Source: Gemmatimonadaceae bacterium (lineage in GTDB: Bacteria > Gemmatimonadota > Gemmatimonadetes > Gemmatimonadales > Gemmatimonadaceae). Taken from it: a stretch of DNA of 48,513 nucleotides. The notes beneath the pieces were generated by a model that did not search any database, was not told the origin of the DNA, and saw only the letters and a program-made list of their open reading frames with translations. The number at the start of each line of letters is the position of its first letter. Position 1 is the stretch's first letter. Shown here in pieces: positions 35,203 through 43,596 of this stretch. A program made the position numbers and the translations under genes. Location: positions 1 to 48,513 of the forward strand of contig JAICOJ010000016.1 in assembly GCA_025930755.1 (NCBI GenBank). The letters run 5' to 3'.

Positions 35203-36417
35203 GTGGCATCGCGCGTTTCGGGACGGCGCGACACGCTGCTGTTAGGCGCCTGCGTGGCGCTGTCGATCGTCACGCTCACGCTCCCGCAGGCGGTGCGCGA
35301 TCCCTTCGCGGCGGCCATGCGCCGCAGTGTCGTGGCGCCCTTGCTCTCCCTGCAATACAACGCCGAGCTCACGCGCCGCGCGTGGGAAGCGCGCGAGCGC
35401 ACGCGCGCGGAGCGCGACTCCGTCGTCCTCGCCGCGATGACGGCCCCCGAGCTCGAGCGGGAGAATGCGAGGCTCCGGCGCATGCTCGGACTCGGTCGAC
35501 GCCTCCGCTGGGGCTTCGTCCCGGCCGAAGCGCTCTTCAGCCGCAGTCCGGGCGAAGAGTACACGGTCGTCCTCTCCGCGGGCTCGCGCGCCGGCGTGCG
35601 ACAGTTCAGTCCCGTCGTGGCCGCAGAGGGACTCGTCGGGATGGTCAGAATCGTCGATCCGACGAAGAGCATCGCGATCGTTTGGCCGCACACCGATTTT
35701 CGCGTCAGCGCCCAATCCGCGGATGGCAGCGCATTTGGCATCGTCGGCCCGCACCTGGGTGACGAGCCGGATCGCTATCTCCTCGAAATGCGCGGTGTCC
35801 CGCTGCGGACGTCACTGACGCCCGGCACGCTGATCGTGAGCTCCGGGCTCGGCGGCGTCTATCCACGCGGCATTCCCATCGGAGTCGTCCAGCGCGAGCT
35901 GCGCACCTCCGAGGTCTGGGCGAACACGTATCTCCTGCGGCCGGCGGTGCTTCCGGCAGACGTCAGCAGCGTGATGATCCTTCACCCGCAGCGTGCCAGC
36001 TCGGGCGTCGATGGCGTGTGGGAGCTTGCCTCACCGGACAGCCTCGCGGCCGACTCGGCTCGGCGCGCGGATTCGCTCGCCAGGGCGCGGGCCGACACTG
36101 CGCGCCAGCGCGCGGCACGTGCGGCCGCGACACGGGTAGATACTGCTCGACGTACGCCAACGCCTGCGCGTCGGGACAGCGTGCGGCGCGACACCGTTCG
36201 GCGACAGGCACCCGTTCGGCGGGACACTGCACCTGCACGACGCGATACCGCTCCGGTGCGCCGCGATACGACGCCGGCGCGGCGCGACACGGCCCGGCGC
36301 GACACCGTGCGACGGGACACGGCAGCACCGGTGATACCCGTGACACCAATAACACCGGTGCCGCCTGCACCGCGTCCGGATACGACTCCTCGGGACACCA
36401 CGCCTGCGACGCCATGA
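35203..36417 (+). CDS. mreC: Rod shape-determining protein MreC with RRDT-repeat tail
   Basis: 404 residues from GTG 35203, 8 bp after mreB. One N-terminal membrane helix (about 10-25), a coiled coil (about 55-92, AWEARERTRAERDS, ELERENARLRRMLG) and the two beta-barrel periplasmic domain (about 95-265) match MreC, a scaffold linking MreB to PBP2. Beyond residue 270 comes about 130 residues of low complexity not seen in E. coli MreC: Ala/Arg/Asp-rich, then at least eight RRDT or RRDS units (bases about 36168-36330), then a Pro/Thr-rich end. The stop overlaps the mreD start. Confidence 0.93.
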   Translation: MASRVSGRRDTLLLGACVALSIVTLTLPQAVRDPFAAAMRRSVVAPLLSLQYNAELTRRAWEARERTRAERDSVVLAAMTAPELERENARLRRMLGLGRRLRWGFVPAEALFSRSPGEEYTVVLSAGSRAGVRQFSPVVAAEGLVGMVRIVDPTKSIAIVWPHTDFRVSAQSADGSAFGIVGPHLGDEPDRYLLEMRGVPLRTSLTPGTLIVSSGLGGVYPRGIPIGVVQRELRTSEVWANTYLLRPAVLPADVSSVMILHPQRASSGVDGVWELASPDSLAADSARRADSLARARADTARQRAARAAATRVDTARRTPTPARRDSVRRDTVRRQAPVRRDTAPARRDTAPVRRDTTPARRDTARRDTVRRDTAAPVIPVTPITPVPPAPRPDTTPRDTTPATP

Positions 36418-36902
36418 AGAGCATCGATGTGCTGCGGATCATGATCGCGTTCGGGCTGCTGCTCGTGCTCCACTACACGCTGCGGCCGCTGCTCGCATGG
36501 CGGTCATCGCCCGACTTCCTGGTCATCGCCCTGCTCCTCGTGTCGATCCGCGTGCGTCCCGGGTCGGCGGCGGTCGTCGGCTTCATCACCGGCCTCATCG
36601 CGGACAGCATCTCGATCGATGGGCTCGGAGCCGGGGCGCTTGCCATGAGCGTCGTGGCCTTCGGCGCGTCGTGGCTCAAGGCGGTTTTCTTTGCCGACAA
36701 CTTGCCTCTGATCGCGTTCTTCATTTTCCTTGGCAAGTGGGCACTCGACATCATGTATCACGTGGCCTCCGGCAACCTCGGCGGCGGTGAGCTCGCGATG
36801 CAGCTCCTCGTGTGGTCGCCGCTCGCGGCCGCGGTCACGGCGCTCTTCGGGCTGATCGTGCTGGCCTTGCTGCGTCCGATTCTGCGGACGTCTCCCGCAT
36901 GA
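36414..36902 (+). CDS. mreD: Rod shape-determining protein MreD
   Basis: 162 residues with about five hydrophobic segments, usual for this small inner-membrane protein. The GLIADSISIDGLGAGALAMS segment (about 60-80) resembles the conserved GLlxDxxxxxxLGxxal motif of MreD. It sits between mreC and mrdA with 4-nt overlaps on both sides, the standard order. Confidence 0.9.
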   Translation: MKSIDVLRIMIAFGLLLVLHYTLRPLLAWRSSPDFLVIALLLVSIRVRPGSAAVVGFITGLIADSISIDGLGAGALAMSVVAFGASWLKAVFFADNLPLIAFFIFLGKWALDIMYHVASGNLGGGELAMQLLVWSPLAAAVTALFGLIVLALLRPILRTSPA

Positions 36903-38716
36903 GCTTCCATCCCAATGATCTCGCGCGGCGTGCGCGCGGGGCATCGTGGATGCTCGTCCTGCTCTTCCTCGTGCTCCTGGGCGCGTTCTTTCGGACGCAG
37001 GTTCTTCGAAACTCCGAGTACGCCCTGAAGTCCGAATCCAACCGGTTGCGAGAGGTACCGCTCCCCGCGCCGCGCGGAATCATTTACGACCGCAACGAGC
37101 AGATCATCGCCGAGAACGTGCCGGGTTACTCGGTGTCGATGCTGAGCCCCGCGGGCGATTCGCTGCGCGCATCGCTCCGGCGTCTCTCGGCGCTCATCCC
37201 GCTGTCGAGCGAGCAGATCGAGTCCTCGGTGCGCCGCTTCCGACGCGCGCCGACGCGTCCGACGGTCGTCCTTGCCGACGCGCCGTTCGACGTCATCTCG
37301 GTGCTCGAGGAGCACCGCGTCGAATTCCCCGGACTGATCATTCAGTCGGCGCCCAAGCGCTACTATCCGGACGGCGAGGCGGTCGCGGCGTTCGTCGGAT
37401 ATACCGGCGAGATCACGGAGAACGAGCTGGCCCAATCGGAGTACGAGAGCTACAAGGCCGGTCAGCAGATCGGGAAGGGCGGGCTCGAGAAGCAGTACGA
37501 GAAGCAGCTGCGCGGACAGGAAGGTGTTCGCTTCGTCGAGGTCGATGCGCGTGGCCGGGTCGTGCGCGAGGCGGGCGCGCGTCAGGACCTTCGCCCCCTT
37601 CCCGCGCCGGCGCTGCACACGAACATCGACCTCGATCTCCAGCGTTACGCGGCATCCCTGTTCGGCGACTCGCTCCAGGGCGGCATCATCGCCATGGACC
37701 CGGTGTCGGGTGGCGTGCTCGCGCTGCACAGCGCGCCGTCGTTCGATCCGAACCGCTTCATCGGCGGCATCCCGGCCGAGTATTGGCGGCAGCTCAACAC
37801 CGACCCGCGTCGGCCTCTCTATAACAAGGTCATTCAAGGGCGCTACCCACCCGCGTCGACGTTCAAGCTCGCGACGGCGGTTCTGGCGCTGAACGACAAG
37901 GTCGCCACGCTCGACACGCACATGCCGCAGTCGTGCACCGGCGGCTACCAGTTCGGCAACCGGTACTTCCGCTGCTGGGAGAAGAAAGGGCATGGCGACG
38001 TGTCGCTGGCACGTGCCCTGGAAGTCTCCTGCGACACGTACTTCTACCAGCTGGGGCTCAAGATCGGCCTGACGAGACTCATCGCCGGCGGAATTCGTCT
38101 TGGATTCGACAAGCGGAGCGGAATCGACCTCCCCGGGGAAGTGATCCCGATCTACCCGTACGGTGAGGACTACTACAACAAGCGCTACGGCGCGCGCGGA
38201 TGGAGCTCGGCCGTGACGCTCAACCTCTCGATCGGGCAGGGAGAGAACGACCAGACGGTCGTCAACATGGCACGCTTCTACACTGCGCTCGCCACCGACG
38301 GCCTGGCGGCACGGCCGGAAGTCGTCCGGAACGATGACGAGCGCTCGCGGACGCGGGTGATCCAGCTCAGTGATCGCGAGCTGCAGGGGCTACGTAACGC
38401 GATGAAGAACGTCGTGTCGGAGCGTGGCACGGCCGGCAGTGCGCGCATCGCGGACATCGTGCTGGCGGGGAAGACGGGCACGGCCCAGAACGCGCACGAC
38501 GTGACGCGCGATCATGCGTGGTTCGTCGGCTTCGCCCCCGCGGACGATCCCAAGATCGTCGTCTCGGTGATGCTCGAGTTTGGCGAGCACGGGTACTACG
38601 CGGCGCGAATCGCATCCAAGATCATCGAGCGCTACCTCAAGGGAGCGCCCACGCTGGTGACCGGTTCTCCGACGGCACTCGCCACGCCGACTTCAGCGGA
38701 CGAGAGCACCCGATGA
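36899..38716 (+). CDS. mrdA: Penicillin-binding protein 2 (elongasome transpeptidase)
   Basis: 605 residues. It cross-links peptidoglycan during side-wall growth. One N-terminal membrane helix (about 17-36), then the PBP dimerisation region (about 50-230, with PAPRGIIYDRNEQIIAENVP and IGKGGLEKQYEKQLRG). The transpeptidase domain has the catalytic Ser in PPASTFKLAT (SxxK), SCD in EVSCDTYFYQLG (the SxN position), and KTGTAQ near residue 525. The stop overlaps the rodA start (ATGA). Confidence 0.96.
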   Translation: MSFHPNDLARRARGASWMLVLLFLVLLGAFFRTQVLRNSEYALKSESNRLREVPLPAPRGIIYDRNEQIIAENVPGYSVSMLSPAGDSLRASLRRLSALIPLSSEQIESSVRRFRRAPTRPTVVLADAPFDVISVLEEHRVEFPGLIIQSAPKRYYPDGEAVAAFVGYTGEITENELAQSEYESYKAGQQIGKGGLEKQYEKQLRGQEGVRFVEVDARGRVVREAGARQDLRPLPAPALHTNIDLDLQRYAASLFGDSLQGGIIAMDPVSGGVLALHSAPSFDPNRFIGGIPAEYWRQLNTDPRRPLYNKVIQGRYPPASTFKLATAVLALNDKVATLDTHMPQSCTGGYQFGNRYFRCWEKKGHGDVSLARALEVSCDTYFYQLGLKIGLTRLIAGGIRLGFDKRSGIDLPGEVIPIYPYGEDYYNKRYGARGWSSAVTLNLSIGQGENDQTVVNMARFYTALATDGLAARPEVVRNDDERSRTRVIQLSDRELQGLRNAMKNVVSERGTAGSARIADIVLAGKTGTAQNAHDVTRDHAWFVGFAPADDPKIVVSVMLEFGEHGYYAARIASKIIERYLKGAPTLVTGSPTALATPTSADESTR

Positions 38717-39969
38717 TGCGGCGGCGTGTCATCACCGCCGATCTGCCGCTGATCGGTGTCGCGCTCGCGCTGTCGCTGTTCGGGATCGCGATGGTGTACT
38801 CCGCGGGCCAGACCGACGTGCCGACCGTCGCGAGCCGCGCGTGGGTCTCGCAGATCAAGTGGCTGACGGTCGCGCTGGTCGCGGCATTCCTCGTCAGTCG
38901 CGCATCGGTACGGCTGATCGAGTGGCTCACGTGGCCGGCATTCCTGTTCACGATCGGGCTCCTCATCATCACGCTGATGTTCGGCACCGGCGCCGGGACG
39001 GCGGCGAGCGTGAAAGGGTGGCTCACGATCGGCGGCGTCAGGCTCGGCCAGCCGGCCGAGTTGGCGAAGATCACCGTGGTGCTCATGCTCGCCCGTATCC
39101 TTGGCGAGCGACGAGAGCCTCCGCGATCCATCCTCGAGCTATGGAAGCCGGCGCTGATCGTACTCATTCCCTGGGTACTGATCATGGCGCAGCCGGACCT
39201 CGGCACCGGCATCGCCTTCATCGGGATCTTCTTCGCGATGCTCTACTGGTCGGGCGTGCCCTGGCCGCTGCTCGTGCTCATCGCATCGCCCGCGGTCAGT
39301 CTCTTGCTCGCGTTCAATACGACGTACTGGGGCGCATGGTTCCTCCTGCTCATCGCGCTCGTCGTGCGCTATCGCCCATACCTCGTCGAGGGGGTGGGCC
39401 TCATGCTCGCGAACGTCGCGATGGGGGTCGTCGCTCCGCTTCTCTGGGAGCGTCTCGCGCCGTATCAGCGACACCGTTTACTCGTGTTCCTCGATCCGTC
39501 GATCGACCCGCGCGCCTCGGGCTGGCACGTCATCCAGTCGCAGGTGGCGATCGGATCCGGGGGCTGGTTGGGGAAGGGATGGACGGAAGGCACACAGAAG
39601 CGGCTCGCCTTTCTCCCCGCGCAGCATACGGACTTCATCTACGCCGTGGTGGGAGAGGAGCTCGGCTTCATCGGCGTGACGGTCACGCTCGCGCTTTTTC
39701 TATTCCTGCTGCTCCGCGTCGTGCGCGTCGCGGCGCGGGCGAACGACGGCTTCAGCAGTCTGGTCGCGTTCGGGCTCGCGTCGAGCTGGCTCGTGCACAT
39801 CCTCGTGAACATCGGCATGACGCTGAATCTCATGCCGATCACCGGAATTCCGCTCCCGTTCTTCAGCTACGGCGGATCGTTCCTGCTGGCGTCGTGGCTC
39901 TCGATAGGCATTCTCGTGCGCATATCGAGTGAGGGACGCGGGGGAAGGTTCGGGGAGCTGGCGATCTAG
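38713..39969 (+). CDS. rodA: Rod shape-determining protein RodA (SEDS glycosyltransferase)
   Basis: 418 residues with about ten membrane helices. RodA polymerises lipid II glycan strands together with PBP2. Conserved SEDS features: VKGWLTIGGVRLGQPAELAK (about 98-118), LIMAQPDLGTG with the catalytic Asp (about 157-167), QHTDFIYAVVGEELGFIG (about 306-323), and GIPLPFFSYGGS (about 377-388). Two ATGs in tandem (38713, 38716) can serve as start. Last gene of the mre operon; repeat element B begins at its stop codon. Confidence 0.96.
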   Translation: MMRRRVITADLPLIGVALALSLFGIAMVYSAGQTDVPTVASRAWVSQIKWLTVALVAAFLVSRASVRLIEWLTWPAFLFTIGLLIITLMFGTGAGTAASVKGWLTIGGVRLGQPAELAKITVVLMLARILGERREPPRSILELWKPALIVLIPWVLIMAQPDLGTGIAFIGIFFAMLYWSGVPWPLLVLIASPAVSLLLAFNTTYWGAWFLLLIALVVRYRPYLVEGVGLMLANVAMGVVAPLLWERLAPYQRHRLLVFLDPSIDPRASGWHVIQSQVAIGSGGWLGKGWTEGTQKRLAFLPAQHTDFIYAVVGEELGFIGVTVTLALFLFLLLRVVRVAARANDGFSSLVAFGLASSWLVHILVNIGMTLNLMPITGIPLPFFSYGGSFLLASWLSIGILVRISSEGRGGRFGELAI

Positions 39970-40116
39970 GGGTCAGGAGTCAGGAGTCAGGGATCAGGGA
40001 TGGAAAGGGGCCGCCGCGCTTCGCGCGGGCGGCCCTCATCAGATGAGCGCGGCTGGCTGCGAAGCAGCCGCCGCGCCTTTCCATCCCTGATCCCTGACTC
40101 CTGACTCCTGACCCCT
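39968..40116. repeat. Three-hairpin inverted-repeat element, copy 1 (element B)
   Basis: The outer arms (39968-40008 and 40076-40116) are perfect 41-bp reverse complements, built of 7-mers of the form TCAGGAG/TCAGGGA. Inside are three hairpins in a row: GGCCGCC..GGCGGCC with a TTC-type loop (about 40009-40034), CTCATCAGATGAG (40035-40047), and GCGCGGCTGGCTGC with GCAGCCGCCGCGC (about 40047-40076, one bulge). It begins in the rodA stop codon and ends 39 bp before accD. A second copy lies after guaA. Confidence 0.9.
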
Positions 40117-40155
40117 CCACTAGCCTGTGACCCCGCTCACACCCAAATTCCCTCC

Positions 40156-41019
40156 ATGGCCTGGTTTCGCAAAGAGAAGAAGCCTCGGCAGCCCCGCCGC
40201 GAGCGGCTCGAGATACCCGCGGACGTTTGGGAAAAATGCGAGGCGTGCGGGCATACCGATATTCGTGAAAAGTTCGAGCGCAACCTCAACGTCTGCCCGG
40301 AGTGCGACTACCACCGTCGCATCCGCGCCACCGAGTACGTCAACCTCCTGCTCGACGACGGGCAGTACGAGGAGCTCGATCCGGAGCTGCGCTCGGTCGA
40401 CCCGCTGACCTTCCCCGAGTATCCGCAGCGCCTCGCCCGCGCGACCCAGAACGCCGGCGAGGCTGATGCCATCATGACGGTCACCGGAACGCTCGGCGCC
40501 ATGCCGCTCTTTCTCGGCGTGATGGACTTCGCGTTCATGGGTGGCTCGATGGGGTCGGTTGTGGGGGAGAAGATCTCGCGCATGGGCCAACGCTCGCTCG
40601 AGCGCAAATACCCGGTCGTGCTCGTTTCGGCGTCGGGCGGAGCCCGTATGCAGGAAGGCGTGCTCTCGCTGATGCAAATGGCGAAGACGAGCGCGGTGCT
40701 CTCGCAGCTCGCCGAGCGACGTATTCCTTATATCTCCGTGCTCACCAATCCGACGACGGGCGGCGTCAGCGCCAGCTTCGCGATGCTCGGCGATGCCATC
40801 ATCGCCGAACCGGGCGCCGTCGTCGGATTCGCCGGTCCACGCGTGATCAAGCAGACGATCGGTCAGGATCTCCCCGAAGGATTTCAGACAGCCGAGTTCC
40901 TGATGGAGAAGGGAATGCTCGACGCCGTGGTGCACCGGCGAGACCTGAAGCGTACGATCGGTCAACTGCTGCGCCACATGAGCGGGCAGCCCGCGGCCGC
41001 GGGGTGGACGTCGCCCTGA
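40156..41019 (+). CDS. accD: Acetyl-CoA carboxylase carboxyltransferase subunit beta
   Basis: 287 residues. It forms the carboxyltransferase with AccA in fatty acid synthesis and makes malonyl-CoA. The N-terminal zinc ribbon has CEAC (about 28-31) and CPEC (about 47-50). The crotonase-fold core has GVMDFAFMGGSMGSVVGEK, VLVSASGGARMQEG, LTNPTTGGVSASFAMLGD and VGFAGPRVIKQTIG. The partner accA is not in the window. It overlaps folC by 16 nt, as in many bacteria. Confidence 0.97.
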   Translation: MAWFRKEKKPRQPRRERLEIPADVWEKCEACGHTDIREKFERNLNVCPECDYHRRIRATEYVNLLLDDGQYEELDPELRSVDPLTFPEYPQRLARATQNAGEADAIMTVTGTLGAMPLFLGVMDFAFMGGSMGSVVGEKISRMGQRSLERKYPVVLVSASGGARMQEGVLSLMQMAKTSAVLSQLAERRIPYISVLTNPTTGGVSASFAMLGDAIIAEPGAVVGFAGPRVIKQTIGQDLPEGFQTAEFLMEKGMLDAVVHRRDLKRTIGQLLRHMSGQPAAAGWTSP

Positions 41020-42287
41020 CGACGTACCGCGCCGCGATCGATGCGCTGTTCACGCGCACGACCGGCGTCTGGAAGCTCGGGCTGGAGCGCGTGAATGCGC
41101 TCCTCGAGCGACTTGGGAACCCTCACCGGACGCTCACGGTGCTGCACGTGGGCGGCACGAACGGGAAGGGCAGTGTCGTCGCCACGGCGGAAGCGATCCT
41201 GCGCTCGCGCGGTCTACGCGTCGGGCGTTACACGTCCCCCCATCTCATCGACTTTCGCGAGCGGATTCTCGTCGACCGCGTGCCCATCGGTGAGCAGGAC
41301 ATCCTGGATTTTCTCGAGCGGTGGATGCCCGAGTCCGAACGATTGGGCGCCACCTTTTTCGAGATCACCACCGCCCTCGCTCTGGAGCATTTCGCGAAAT
41401 CCGCCGTCGATGTCGCGGTCGTCGAAGTGGGGCTCGGGGGCAGACTCGATGCCACCAACGTGGTGGATCCGCGGGCGGCCGTCGTCACCTCGATCGCTCT
41501 CGATCACACCGAGTGGCTCGGCGACTCGATCGAAGCGATCGCCGGCGAAAAGGGAGGCATCTTCAAGGCGGGACGTCCCGCGGTCGTCGGCGAGCGCGAC
41601 GCCGCCATCGCGGCGGGCCTGTCCCGCATCGCCAAGGCGCGAGGGGCGGAGCCGGTCGTCATCGCGCGCGATCGGGGAGAGATAGGCGGCATCCGAACGA
41701 CGGTGGAGGGCACATCGTTCGTCATCGGTGGCGACCAGTCCATCAGCGTGTGCACTCCGTTGCTTGGCGCGCATCAGGCGGGCAACGCCGTAACGGCGCT
41801 GGTCGCGCTGGACGCAGCCGGTCTCGTTCCGTGGCCCGAGGGGCGGAGCGTGGTGAGCATTCCGAGTGTGGCGCTGCCAGGGCGATTTCAGGCGGTCGGC
41901 CGCTGGATCTTCGATGTCGCGCATAATCCCTCGGGGGCAGCAGTGCTCGCGGAGACGATCGTCGCACTCTCGCCGCCGCGGCCGCTCGTGGCCGTGCTCG
42001 GCGTCCTGGGCGACAAAGATTGGCGCGGCATAATGAAGGCCCTCTCGCGCGTCGTCGATTCGGTCGTGTTGACGCGACCGCCGTCCGCGCCCGACGCTCG
42101 GGTGTGGGACGTCGGTGAGGCGCTGGAGTTCGCGCGCACGCTGTCGTGGAGTGCCGTCGCCGAGCACCGCTTGGACGATGCGCTCTCGCGTGCCGAGGAC
42201 ACGGGAGCGACCATGCTCGTCACGGGCTCATTTCACACCGTCGGCGATGCGATGGCGCGCTTGCAGGTGAATCCGTTGGCCGGGTAG
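41004..42287 (+). CDS. folC: Folylpolyglutamate synthase / dihydrofolate synthase
   Basis: 427 residues from GTG 41004. It adds glutamate to folate (or makes dihydrofolate from dihydropteroate). The P-loop is VGGTNGKGSV (about 48-57). Other Mur-ligase-like motifs are YTSPHLIDFRERI, FFEITTALALEHF, VEVGLGGRLDATNV (metal-binding Glu), SIALDHTEWLG, AGEKGGIFKAG and FDVAHNPSGAAVL. It overlaps accD by 16 nt and lies 9 bp before hisS. Confidence 0.95.
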   Translation: MDVALTTYRAAIDALFTRTTGVWKLGLERVNALLERLGNPHRTLTVLHVGGTNGKGSVVATAEAILRSRGLRVGRYTSPHLIDFRERILVDRVPIGEQDILDFLERWMPESERLGATFFEITTALALEHFAKSAVDVAVVEVGLGGRLDATNVVDPRAAVVTSIALDHTEWLGDSIEAIAGEKGGIFKAGRPAVVGERDAAIAAGLSRIAKARGAEPVVIARDRGEIGGIRTTVEGTSFVIGGDQSISVCTPLLGAHQAGNAVTALVALDAAGLVPWPEGRSVVSIPSVALPGRFQAVGRWIFDVAHNPSGAAVLAETIVALSPPRPLVAVLGVLGDKDWRGIMKALSRVVDSVVLTRPPSAPDARVWDVGEALEFARTLSWSAVAEHRLDDALSRAEDTGATMLVTGSFHTVGDAMARLQVNPLAG

Positions 42288-42296
42288 ATTCCGCGC

Positions 42297-43577
42297 ATGT
42301 CACTCGACGCGCTGCCCGGGTTCCGCGAGTTCTACCCTGCGGAGCTCGCCGAGCGAAATTTCATCATCGGGGCGTGGCGCGAGGTGGCGCGGCGATACGC
42401 CTTCGCGGAGTACGACGGACCGCCGCTCGAGCCGCTGGAGCTGTACACGAAAAAGAGCGGCGATGAGATCGTCGGACAGCTGTACTCGTTCACCGACAAG
42501 GGTGGTCGCGAGGTCGCGCTGCGTCCGGAGATGACGCCGACGCTGGCGCGCATGGTGGCGGCGAAAGCCAACGCGCTCCGCAAACCGGTTCGCTGGTTTT
42601 CGATTCCGCAGCTGTTTCGGTACGAGCGCAAACAGCGGGGGCGCCTTCGCGAGCACTTCCAGCTCAACGTCGACATCATCGGTGAGGCCGATGTCACCGC
42701 GGACGCGGAGCTGTTGTCGGTCGCGATCGATATCATGCGCGCGTTCGGCCTGACCTCGTCGGACGTGCGGGCGCGCGTCTCGGATCGGGGGCTGCTGCGC
42801 GGATTGTTGGTGCTCACGGGGATCACCGACGACATGCTGCCTGGCGTGTATGCGGTCGTCGACAAGATGGACCGGGAGCCCCGTGCCTCGCTCGAGACCA
42901 AGCTCCGCGCCGCCGGGTTGCACGACGTGTTCATCGCACGCGTGTTCGAGGTGCTCAAGCACCCGGATCTCGCCACGCTCCGCGAGCGCTATGGGGATGT
43001 GCCGGAGCTGCGCGAGGACTTCACGCGCCTGTCGCGCTACTTCGAGTACCTGGACGCCCTCGGCGTCGGCGATTGGGTAGAATTCGACCTGTCCATCGTT
43101 CGCGGCCTCGCCTACTACACGGGGATCGTGTTCGAGCTGTTCGATGCCAAGCGCGAGCTGCGGGCGATCTGTGGAGGCGGCCGGTACGACTCGCTCCTCA
43201 AGCAGCTGGGCGGCGCCGACCTCCCCGCGTTAGGCTTCGGCATGGGCGACGTCGTGCTCGGGGAGCTCCTTCGCGCGCGTGGACGGATGCCGGAATGGAA
43301 GCCCTCGGTGGACGTGTGGGTGGCGTACGGCGATGCCGCGCTGCTCGACGACGCCATGCGCATTGCCCGGCGACTGCGCGACCAGGGGCGCGCGGTCGAG
43401 TACGCGTCCGGCGGCCAGCAGCTCTCGCGCCAGCTCAAGGCGGCGGATGCGGCCGGCGCGCGGGAGGTGTTGGTGCTGCAACCGGCGGATCTGGAGCGCG
43501 GTGAGGCGGTCGTTCGGCGTCTTGCCGATGGCACGGAGACCCGCGTTCGGCTGGACGAGTGGATCGGCGGCCGGTGA
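42297..43577 (+). CDS. hisS: Histidine--tRNA ligase
   Basis: 426 residues. A class II synthetase with catalytic core (about 1-320) and anticodon-binding domain (about 335-426). Motif 1 region ALPGFREFYP and motif 2 FRYERKQRGRLREHFQ (about 114-129) are present. The His-specific loop reads IVRGLAYYTGIVFE, with Ala where many HisRS have Asp (GLDYY). Motif 3 region is LPALGFGMG. The presence of the anticodon domain and GGGRYD argue for a real HisRS rather than the HisZ regulatory paralogue, but the Ala substitution leaves slight doubt. proS follows 19 bp downstream. Confidence 0.9.
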   Translation: MSLDALPGFREFYPAELAERNFIIGAWREVARRYAFAEYDGPPLEPLELYTKKSGDEIVGQLYSFTDKGGREVALRPEMTPTLARMVAAKANALRKPVRWFSIPQLFRYERKQRGRLREHFQLNVDIIGEADVTADAELLSVAIDIMRAFGLTSSDVRARVSDRGLLRGLLVLTGITDDMLPGVYAVVDKMDREPRASLETKLRAAGLHDVFIARVFEVLKHPDLATLRERYGDVPELREDFTRLSRYFEYLDALGVGDWVEFDLSIVRGLAYYTGIVFELFDAKRELRAICGGGRYDSLLKQLGGADLPALGFGMGDVVLGELLRARGRMPEWKPSVDVWVAYGDAALLDDAMRIARRLRDQGRAVEYASGGQQLSRQLKAADAAGAREVLVLQPADLERGEAVVRRLADGTETRVRLDEWIGGR

Positions 43578-43596
43578 CCTCGAACTTTCGGACCCG

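Noticed and set aside
42297-43577. HisZ (ATP phosphoribosyltransferase regulatory subunit)
   Set aside because: The anticodon-binding domain and most HisRS motifs are present, and the neighbour is another tRNA synthetase, not hisG.
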